Shown here in pieces: positions 1-5,559 of a DNA stretch of 5,559 nt. How positions within the stretch are numbered: position 1 is the first letter of the stretch; each line of letters starts with the position of its first letter. Made by a program: the position numbers and the translations under genes. The DNA comes from Bacteroidales bacterium (GTDB lineage Bacteria > Bacteroidota > Bacteroidia > Bacteroidales > GCA-2711565): contig JAOZUV010000150.1 of the NCBI GenBank assembly GCA_029938505.1, positions 1-5,559 on the forward strand, read 5' to 3'. The notes beneath the pieces were generated by a model. That model was not told the origin of the DNA, did no database searches, and worked only from the letters and a program-made list of their open reading frames with translations.

Positions 1-3000
1 ACGAAACGAATTTCATTTTCACGAAACTGAACCAAATTTGATAATTGATAATTTACATTTAAATAATCAATTCGTGCCTGAGTACCAATCAATTCTAAAT
101 CTCCAATAATGACAGGTTTACTTATTGAACCACTCACTTTAAATTCGCCGCTACCGTAACCACCCAATCCCGAGATAAACTCAGAAACAAAAGGCTCCAG
201 CGTTTTAAAACTAAATTTATCAAGCTTTAAATCATAATTTAATTGTTGGCCTGCTGTACCTGGAGTGTAACTACCCGTCATTTCAATTGATTTTGAAGTC
301 GGATCATTTTTATTAATAACTTCAATCTGCGAATTCAAGGTTTCCTCGGAAGGATTCCACTGCGTTTGAATACTTCCGGTTCCAAGCTCTTCTTTATTGA
401 AAACAAGATCATTTATAATAAGATCAGCTACAATATTTGGAGCATTATAAATATTGGCTAAGCTCAAATAGCCATTCACCGAACCATCAATATCTAAATC
501 TGGATTATTAATAAATATATCAAAGTTTGATAGTTGCCAATTATCAAATTCTATTTTGACTGTATCCATTGAATTTTCAGAGATTATTCCATCAAATCCA
601 AAACGTTTATCATCAATTGAAATATTCAAATCACTAATAATAATTTTTGTAGTGTCAAAAACAATGGAATTATTACGATCTAAATCCAAGCCTACATTAT
701 TGACAAGAAAATTTGTCCTGTAAATTTTCAATTGAGATTTTTGAGGTGTAAAATATTTTAAATAGCCTGCTAAATAACCAGTATTCTCATCCAAATCCTC
801 AAAATCATCCCATCTCAATCGGTAGTCGATACTATCGTGCTGGATAGTTGCCAAAATATTTAGATTTTCCAATCCTAAAGCAACAGTATCGTTTTTAGAG
901 ACTTCTTTAAAAACCATATCATTACTTCCTAATAAAACCTGAAATGCTTTCTCATCATTATTGGTTTTTGCATACCACTTTTCAAATCGAATACCTTTAT
1001 AAATCAACTGATCTGCATTAGCTTCAATATGGATACTGTTTTCCCCAGAATTATATAAACCATGGACTTTTGAATTATCTGATAATTTCAAATCTGGAAA
1101 AAATATTTCGGTAAGATCAGTCGTATTTTTTAGATCTACATTAAACTCAAAGTTTTGAGTAGGGATCGAATCCAGAATATTGGTAGAATCAGAAAATATC
1201 ACCGGCATATACAATGCCAAATGTTTATTCACAGATTGCATAAGATCTTTAAATAAAAACTCACCAGTTAAATCAGCGTCAACATAGTCAGATTTTAACT
1301 CAATATGCTTTTTAACCGCTGATAATTTTTTTGCACTAAAACTAATTTTTTCGGCAAAATAATCTTTCCCGTCTTGTTGATAATTTGTGCTATCAATTTG
1401 AATAAAACCTATATAATTGTCAGGATCAGATCCAGAAAAGTTAATATTCAAATCTGTTGACAAAATGGCCGTAGGATTATAGTCAAAAAGTTTCAGGTTA
1501 TAAAGTTGAGCATTCCGAATATTTGCTTTAAAGTTATAAGCAGGGATATGGTCACTATAGTCAATTAGTCCATCAAAATTTAAATTTATGTCATCATCTT
1601 CTATATTCAAGTTTCCAAAAAATTTATTGTCAAATAATCGACCATTTACTTTCAATTGATTGTAAATATTTCCTTTGAAATTCAAGGAATCAACAACCCC
1701 GTTCATCAATAAAACAACATCCTTTTTGATTAAGCCACTTCCATCAAAATCAATATCAAAATCCATAGTTCCAACATAAGCTTCGGCATCAAACACTTTC
1801 CCAACATCAAAATGAATCGACTGCATACGACCCGTATATCTAGTCAAATCGCCACTTTCATTGGTTGTCATTTTTATATTAGTGAGAAAATTCCCAGCTT
1901 CGGTCCGCATGGCGATAGTTGCATCAAAATCATTGTAAATACCTTCAGCACTTCCAATTAACTCACACTTTCCTAACTTCAAAAACTCATTTGATAAATC
2001 AATAAAAGAAGATTCAGTTGGAATGGAAAAACTCTCAATATCTTTAGCTGAGATAGTTAAATTACGAATCTTTGCAGATGAATAAGTCGTTTCAATATAA
2101 GGGAGTCCTTTCATATTTACATCGCCTTCGAAATGTGTAAGTCCACCATAATCAAAAACAAAATTTTTACTTTTAAAATCACTTACAGTTCCTTCTGCTT
2201 CCAGCGAAAAATTAAAAACATCTTTCATTAAAAACATTTCTGAGGCAAAAAAACCAATATCTGCTAAATTTAAACGAGTTGGGCGGATTTTGGTTTTTAT
2301 TTGAATTTTTTCTTCAAAATAATTAAAATCACTAAAATCATTATATGAGAAACTGAAATCAAGATCTAATTTTGAATCCATAACCTCAGTTTTAAGATTT
2401 TTAGAATCTAGCAAGGTATTAGAAAGTATAAAATTACCTTCAAAAGATTTAATATTAAAACCACTTTTTTCTTCCAAAAGGCTTAATTCATTAACTCGCA
2501 TCATCAATGAATCACCATGAATACTTAAATGATTAACATCTAAATTTAGCTTGACAATATCAATATAATCAAAATCAACTACTTTAGGCCAATGTTCTTT
2601 ATTTTGATTAGAATAACTAAAAGAAGATTCAGAAATTTTAAGAGCCTCACATTGAATAGTCCACGAATGTTTTTGTTCAGAAGTAGTATCAGTAAGCGAT
2701 CGTTTTTTATTTTCAGTGCTTAGAGCATCCAAAAACATATAGAGATTACTAATGGAATCATTTTTATAAACAGTCAGGTTAATGAAGGCATCATCCAAAA
2801 TTATTTTGTTCAGTATGAGATCCCGACTACGCAAATTTGTTTTCTTAATATTTAGTTGAATACGTTCTGCCTTCAACATTGATTGCTGATTCAGATCTTT
2901 TACATCAACATCCTTTAAAATAATATCGAAAAAAGCAGATATAGTAAGTTCTTTAATACGAATCTCGGTATTTAGTCTTTCTGATAGAAATTCAGCAGCA

Positions 3001-3116
3001 ATTCGGGCTGTATAAGTTTGCACTTCAGGATTATGAAATAAAATATACAAAGTCAAGAGCAATGTAAACACCACCACAAGAGGATAAACTAATATGCGTA
3101 CAATTCTTTTTTTGAT
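1..3116 (-). CDS. tamB: TamB/AsmA-like envelope protein (DUF490 family), N-terminal ~1,040 residues, truncated at left edge
   Basis: The minus strand reads without a stop from an in-frame TAA at 3135-3137 down to base 1. TamB-family proteins are inner-membrane-anchored, periplasm-spanning beta-rich proteins linked to outer-membrane protein assembly or phospholipid transport. Numbering from the ATC at 3114-3116, the N-terminus is basic (KKR), followed by one membrane segment at about residues 6-27 and then HNPEVQTYTARIAAEFLSER, the usual Bacteroidota TamB opening. The rest is hundreds of residues of short alternating beta-strand pattern. At about 440-510 lie GKVFDAEAYVG and a block resembling NG-V-S-NFKG-Y--LKVNGRLF. 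Near 975-1020, GLGGYGSGEFKVSGSISKP resembles the start of the C-terminal TamB domain, most of which is off the window. Family members usually run well beyond 1,400 residues. The start is uncertain: no ATG, GTG or TTG precedes the membrane segment. An in-frame GTG at 3075-3077 would cut into the segment, and the first ATG (2877-2879) would remove it. The family call is firm; the symbol is by analogy, and no tamA is visible. Confidence 0.85.
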   Translation of the reverse strand, partial: MKKRIVRILVYPLVVVFTLLLTLYILFHNPEVQTYTARIAAEFLSERLNTEIRIKELTISAFFDIILKDVDVKDLNQQSMLKAERIQLNIKKTNLRSRDLILNKIILDDAFINLTVYKNDSISNLYMFLDALSTENKKRSLTDTTSEQKHSWTIQCEALKISESSFSYSNQNKEHWPKVVDFDYIDIVKLNLDVNHLSIHGDSLMMRVNELSLLEEKSGFNIKSFEGNFILSNTLLDSKNLKTEVMDSKLDLDFSFSYNDFSDFNYFEEKIQIKTKIRPTRLNLADIGFFASEMFLMKDVFNFSLEAEGTVSDFKSKNFVFDYGGLTHFEGDVNMKGLPYIETTYSSAKIRNLTISAKDIESFSIPTESSFIDLSNEFLKLGKCELIGSAEGIYNDFDATIAMRTEAGNFLTNIKMTTNESGDLTRYTGRMQSIHFDVGKVFDAEAYVGTMDFDIDFDGSGLIKKDVVLLMNGVVDSLNFKGNIYNQLKVNGRLFDNKFFGNLNIEDDDINLNFDGLIDYSDHIPAYNFKANIRNAQLYNLKLFDYNPTAILSTDLNINFSGSDPDNYIGFIQIDSTNYQQDGKDYFAEKISFSAKKLSAVKKHIELKSDYVDADLTGEFLFKDLMQSVNKHLALYMPVIFSDSTNILDSIPTQNFEFNVDLKNTTDLTEIFFPDLKLSDNSKVHGLYNSGENSIHIEANADQLIYKGIRFEKWYAKTNNDEKAFQVLLGSNDMVFKEVSKNDTVALGLENLNILATIQHDSIDYRLRWDDFEDLDENTGYLAGYLKYFTPQKSQLKIYRTNFLVNNVGLDLDRNNSIVFDTTKIIISDLNISIDDKRFGFDGIISENSMDTVKIEFDNWQLSNFDIFINNPDLDIDGSVNGYLSLANIYNAPNIVADLIINDLVFNKEELGTGSIQTQWNPSEETLNSQIEVINKNDPTSKSIEMTGSYTPGTAGQQLNYDLKLDKFSFKTLEPFVSEFISGLGGYGSGEFKVSGSISKPVIIGDLELIGTQARIDYLNVNYQLSNLVQFRENEIRF

Positions 3117-3123
3117 AACTTTG
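3116..3123 (+). promoter_or_regulatory. candidate Bacteroidota -7 promoter box for tsaD
   Basis: TAACTTTG matches the Bacteroidota -7 consensus TAnnTTTG exactly. It lies 35 bases before the tsaD ATG, which would leave a leader of about 30 bases. No TTG is present at the expected -33 distance (around 3092-3098), so only half of the usual promoter is visible. The box touches the proposed ATC start of the divergent tamB-like gene. Confidence 0.4.
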
Positions 3124-3141
3124 CTATTGTTTTGTTAAATT

Positions 3142-3148
3142 CAAATTA
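3142..3148 (-). promoter_or_regulatory. weak candidate -7 box for the tamB-like gene
   Basis: On the minus strand the sequence reads TAATTTG, which is the TAnnTTTG consensus short by one base. It sits 25 bases upstream of the proposed ATC start and inside the probable tsaD leader. No TTG is visible at the -33 distance. In DNA this AT-rich a chance match is easy, so this is only a suggestion based on position. Confidence 0.15.
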
Positions 3149-3158
3149 TTAGACCCTA

Positions 3159-4178
3159 ATGAGCATTTATATACTTGGCATAGAATCTTCTTGCGATGAC
3201 ACTTCTGCAGCAGTGATTAAAGATAATAAAATACTTTCGAATGTTGTTGCAAATCAAGATGTCCATAAAAATTATGGAGGTGTTGTTCCAGAACTTGCTT
3301 CACGTGCTCATCAACAAAATATTATACCAGTAATTTCAGGTGCTCTACAAAAAGCAAATATAAGCAAAAATCAACTTCACGCCATCGCTTTTACAAGGGG
3401 TCCAGGTTTGTTGGGCTCTTTATTGGTAGGCACTTCCTTTGCAAAAACTTTTGCCCTTGGATTAGATATTCCTTTGATTGAAATTGATCATTTACAAGCT
3501 CATATTTTGGCTCATTTTATTCAAAATCCTGAGGACTATAAAAGCCCCGAATTTCCATTTTTGTGCTTAACCGTTTCGGGAGGGCATACTCAAATAGTTT
3601 TAGTTAAAGATCATTTCGATATGGAAGTTATCGGAAATACTATTGATGATGCCGCAGGAGAAGCCTTTGATAAAGCCGCTAAAATTCTTGGGTTACCTTA
3701 TCCTGGAGGGCCATTAATTGATGAATATGCAAAAGAGGGGAATCCTTTGGCATTCAAATTCTCTGAGCCCCGAGTCCCAGAATTAAATTACAGTTTTAGT
3801 GGACTTAAAACTTCATTTTTATACCTCATTCGAGATCATTTAAAATTGAATTCCAATTTTATTGAAGAAAATTTAGTAGATCTTTCCGCCTCAATACAGC
3901 ATACCATTATTCAAGTATTACTAAACAAATTAATGCTGGCTTCAAAACAAACAGGTATCAAACAGATTGCCATAGCAGGTGGCGTTTCTGCCAATTCTGA
4001 ATTGAGAAAGAGACTAATGAATTTGGAATTTTCTCATAACTGGAAAGTTTTTATTCCTGCCTTCGAATACACGACGGATAATGCAGCAATGATCGCTATC
4101 ACCGGTTATTTAAAATATATCAAGAAGGAGTTTACAGATCAAAAAGCTACACCTTATGCCCGTTCATCTAATAAATAA
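3159..4178 (+). CDS. tsaD: tRNA N6-adenosine threonylcarbamoyltransferase TsaD
   Basis: TsaD (YgjD/Gcp, Kae1 family) transfers the threonylcarbamoyl group of threonylcarbamoyl-AMP to A37 of tRNAs that read ANN codons, giving t6A. In bacteria it works with TsaB and TsaE after TsaC/TsaC2 makes the intermediate; none of these partners is in the window. The protein has 339 residues, a normal length, with an ASKHA fold. Visible motifs in order are GIESSCDDTS (7-16), PELASRAH (44-51), the metal-binding pair H111 and H115 in DHLQAH, SGGHT (140-144), the DDAAGEAFDKAAK block (163-175), YPGGP (181-185), GGVSAN (274-279) and YTTDNAAMIA (304-313), with D307 as the expected third metal ligand. All key residues are present, so it should be active. 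The ATG start gives the expected N-terminus (MSIYILGIESS) directly; no Shine-Dalgarno is seen, as is normal for Bacteroidota. It is divergent from the tamB-like gene and convergent with the lipoprotein gene, so it is probably transcribed alone. Confidence 0.98.
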   Translation: MSIYILGIESSCDDTSAAVIKDNKILSNVVANQDVHKNYGGVVPELASRAHQQNIIPVISGALQKANISKNQLHAIAFTRGPGLLGSLLVGTSFAKTFALGLDIPLIEIDHLQAHILAHFIQNPEDYKSPEFPFLCLTVSGGHTQIVLVKDHFDMEVIGNTIDDAAGEAFDKAAKILGLPYPGGPLIDEYAKEGNPLAFKFSEPRVPELNYSFSGLKTSFLYLIRDHLKLNSNFIEENLVDLSASIQHTIIQVLLNKLMLASKQTGIKQIAIAGGVSANSELRKRLMNLEFSHNWKVFIPAFEYTTDNAAMIAITGYLKYIKKEFTDQKATPYARSSNK

Positions 4179-4202
4179 TGCTTTGTTATTCAATATTTTT
4201 TT
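4174..4202 (+). terminator. possible weak terminator downstream of tsaD
   Basis: A 5-bp AT-only stem (AATAA at 4174-4178 pairing with TTATT at 4186-4190, 7-base loop) overlaps the tsaD stop codon. It is followed five bases later by seven T residues (4196-4202). The stem has no GC pair and would be unstable, so this is weak evidence for an intrinsic terminator. Confidence 0.2.
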
Positions 4203-4207
4203 GGATT

Positions 4208-4225
4208 GCTAAAGGAAGCTTTTGC
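4208..4225. terminator. small hairpin in the convergent tsaD/lipoprotein gap
   Basis: GCTAAAGGAAGCTTTTGC can fold as GC, one T-T mismatch, then AAAG pairing with CTTT around a GAAG loop. It sits centrally in the 53-base convergent gap, where a shared terminator would be expected. Neither strand has a T-run directly after the stem, so rho-independent termination is not clearly supported. Confidence 0.2.
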
Positions 4226-4231
4226 GAATAA

Positions 4232-5074
4232 TTATTCCACGATTTCAATAAAGAGTTCATTTTCATTTCGTAAAGGAGCAATTGATTTTGTTCGTAGGTC
4301 AAAATGAAAATAATAAGTAGGAGGTTCATCTGCCGGCAAACCTTCTATAATCGATATATTCAAAATATAATCGTAAAAATAGCCTGCATACTTTTTTCCT
4401 AATAACTCAGGAATATCTTCAAAATCTTTAACCATTAGCGTATCAATATTATAAGAGAAACTCAATCCACCGGCATCATCATATAAAAATCCCCCATTCA
4501 AACCATCCATTAAGCTAAAACTTGCATAAAGCAATGGGAATGCCTCATCTGAAACATTTTTGCGTTCAAGTTCAAACCAATAATTAATATTCACAAAATT
4601 TACTTTCGCTGTCACATCTAATGGTTCTTCATAATAATATTGGGTTTGTACACGACTCCCATAACCTTCTTCAAGCTCAACTTGGGTTAGCTTCAATACA
4701 TAAGAACTATCTTTTGCTTGCATAAATTGATCAAAACTATTTTCATCAAAAACCTGAAATCCCATTTTGATCAATTCATCTTTCAGATAATTTAGGCTAT
4801 TATCAACAAAAACTCTTTCATTAATATACTGCAGATAAAAATCACTTATTTTAAGTAAGCTATCCTTCTGATTTTGAGTTAAAAAACGATGGTTAATGAT
4901 TAAGCTATCCTTTAGGTTAGATTTAAAAATAACATCTGGTGCTAAGACTAAAACAGCACCCTTATTTTTACTTATTGCAAATTTACTTGCGAGTTTATAT
5001 TCAACTGAACAGGAGGAAAGTACAGCTATGAGTAATGCAAAAATCAAATATTTTAAATAGTTTGTAGAGCTCAT
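4232..5074 (-). CDS. uncharacterised Bacteroidota-type lipoprotein, 280 residues
   Basis: I do not recognise a named family. Residues 1-21 form a lipoprotein signal peptide: a hydrophobic stretch at about 9-19, then LSSC with the lipidated cysteine at C22. The residues after it (SVEYK) lack the acidic cluster that exports Bacteroidota lipoproteins to the cell surface, so a periplasm-facing position is more likely. The mature part is about 259 residues, rich in Tyr, Asp, Glu and Leu, with no further membrane segment. It has a strand-like GAVLVLAPD (39-47), helical segments, LKDELIKMGFQVFDE (97-111), SYVLKLTQVELEEGYG (124-139), an aromatic YYYEEP stretch, YWFELERK (165-172) and LLGKKYAGYFYDYIL near the C-terminus. 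The strand, helix, G-F-x-V and strand order faintly recalls CsgG/LpoB/TolB-N-like envelope proteins, but this is only an impression. The ATG start gives a proper signal peptide; there is no Shine-Dalgarno. The flavodiiron gene lies 43 bases upstream on the same strand. Confidence 0.9.
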   Translation of the reverse strand: MSSTNYLKYLIFALLIAVLSSCSVEYKLASKFAISKNKGAVLVLAPDVIFKSNLKDSLIINHRFLTQNQKDSLLKISDFYLQYINERVFVDNSLNYLKDELIKMGFQVFDENSFDQFMQAKDSSYVLKLTQVELEEGYGSRVQTQYYYEEPLDVTAKVNFVNINYWFELERKNVSDEAFPLLYASFSLMDGLNGGFLYDDAGGLSFSYNIDTLMVKDFEDIPELLGKKYAGYFYDYILNISIIEGLPADEPPTYYFHFDLRTKSIAPLRNENELFIEIVE

Positions 5075-5087
5075 AATAGTAAATCAT

Positions 5088-5104
5088 AAAACCCGAAAAT
5101 CGAG
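5088..5104 (-). terminator. short hairpin plus T-run after the flavodiiron gene
   Basis: On the minus strand CTCGA-TTT-TCGGG (5092-5104) forms a 5-bp stem including one G-T pair, with a 3-base loop. It is followed at once by TTTT (5088-5091) and then further AT-rich sequence. It begins 13 bases after the flavodiiron stop codon and ends before the lipoprotein ATG. The T-run is short, so this would be a partial terminator at best, leaving co-transcription possible. Confidence 0.3.
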
Positions 5105-5117
5105 AATTTGATGAAAA

Positions 5118-5559
5118 TTATTTTAGCAATTCTTTAGCAAACGCTATGCCATAATTAATCGCTTCTTCAATTTGATCTTCTGAAGGAGAAAATTTTACAA
5201 AAACACCTTCTTCAAAATATTTGAGCTTCAAATTAGTCAGATTTGATTTGATATGATCTTTACCTTCTCCACTCCATCCATAAGAACCAAAGCCCCCAGC
5301 TAGTTTACCTTTATCTCTAATCGGACTAAGAACCGCAAAAAGTTTATAAACAGGTAATAAAATATTTTGATTGATAGTTGGGCAACCAACAATAACTCCA
5401 GTGCTATTTGATACTTTTGCATCCAGTTCGCCAATGGGTGTGTTTTCAATATCTATTACGTCTACTTCAATGTCACCTACCTGACGAATTCCCTTCGCAA
5501 TATTTTCAGCAATAAGCCCCGTTTTGTGATAAGCAGAAACATAAGGGATAAATACTCTT
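5118..5559 (-). CDS. flavodiiron protein (FprA-type A flavoprotein), C-terminal flavodoxin domain, truncated at right edge
   Basis: The last 146 residues are visible; the gene runs off the right edge and stops at TAA (5118-5120). Flavodiiron proteins are soluble cytoplasmic enzymes that reduce O2 to water and/or NO to N2O, protecting anaerobes. They have an N-terminal beta-lactamase-like diiron domain and a C-terminal FMN-binding flavodoxin domain. Counting from the first full codon, the visible part shows the FMN phosphate loop SAYHKT (8-13) after strand VFIPYV, then GVIVGCPTIN (54-63), KGKLAGGFGSYGWSGE (83-98) with the SYGWSGE signature typical of this family, and a C-terminal VKFSPSEDQIEEA block (121-133) before the end at KELLK. 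A plain flavodoxin would be of similar length to the visible part, but the SYGWSGE and KFSPSE blocks favour the flavodiiron C-domain. The expected remainder, about 250 residues with the diiron ligands, is outside the window. Electron partner and O2/NO preference cannot be judged from this domain. Confidence 0.9.
   Translation of the reverse strand, partial: RVFIPYVSAYHKTGLIAENIAKGIRQVGDIEVDVIDIENTPIGELDAKVSNSTGVIVGCPTINQNILLPVYKLFAVLSPIRDKGKLAGGFGSYGWSGEGKDHIKSNLTNLKLKYFEEGVFVKFSPSEDQIEEAINYGIAFAKELLK

Noticed and set aside
304..313. Possible loss of a tsaD metal-site residue, YTTDN in place of the CTDN seen in some homologues (positions given as TsaD residues)
   Set aside because: The metal ligand is the Asp of TDN (D307), which is present; the preceding residue varies naturally, so the enzyme looks intact.
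1..3116. Tandem repeats, low-complexity or a horizontally acquired adhesin in the long minus-strand ORF
   Set aside because: The repetitive feel comes from many short alternating beta strands typical of TamB/AsmA proteins. I see no true DNA repeat, and the base composition matches the neighbouring genes.
3149..3166. Tiny minus-strand ORF (ATG CTC ATT AGG GTC then TAA) overlapping the tsaD start, as a possible tamB start or leader peptide
   Set aside because: It stops after five codons, ends before the tamB-like frame opens and cannot be joined to it by a single-base shift. A leader role has no other support.
5118..5559. Stand-alone flavodoxin rather than a flavodiiron protein
   Set aside because: The visible length would allow it, but the SYGWSGE and KFSPSE blocks are typical of the C-terminal domain of flavodiiron proteins and the frame stays open to the window edge.
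1..5559. Defence island, mobile element, phage or CRISPR content
   Set aside because: Every long open frame is explained by housekeeping or envelope genes, the gaps are under 60 bases, and there are no direct-repeat arrays, transposase motifs or tRNA-associated attachment sites.

Overview
The window looks like ordinary chromosomal DNA from an AT-rich member of the Bacteroidota, probably an anaerobic or microaerobic lineage such as Bacteroidales or Marinilabiliales. The evidence is a TamB-like protein of the Bacteroidota type beside tsaD, genes without Shine-Dalgarno sequences, a TAnnTTTG-type promoter box, a lipoprotein signal peptide and a flavodiiron (FprA-type) flavoprotein. The taxonomic placement is inferred from these features and not from any database search.

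Layout, left to right. Positions 1-3116 (minus strand) hold about the first 1,040 residues of a very large TamB/AsmA-like envelope protein; its C-terminal end lies off the left edge. A 42-base divergent gap separates it from tsaD (3159-4178, plus strand), a complete and apparently intact t6A tRNA-modification enzyme. After a 53-base convergent gap comes a complete gene for an uncharacterised lipoprotein (4232-5074, minus strand). A further 43 bases upstream of it on the same strand is the C-terminal flavodoxin domain of a flavodiiron protein (5118-5559), whose N-terminal part lies off the right edge. Coding density is high and no gap exceeds 60 bases. I see no tRNA, rRNA, CRISPR array, insertion sequence or phage signal.

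The genes do not form one pathway. TamB-like proteins serve outer-membrane biogenesis or lipid transport, TsaD modifies tRNA, the lipoprotein is of unknown function, and the flavodiiron protein reduces O2 or NO. The tamB/tsaD pair shares a compact divergent control region. The flavodiiron and lipoprotein genes could be co-transcribed, though a weak hairpin lies between them.

The main oddity is the start of the tamB-like gene. It has no ATG, GTG or TTG upstream of its N-terminal membrane anchor, and the best-fitting start is an ATC codon. I found no convincing previously undescribed system here.
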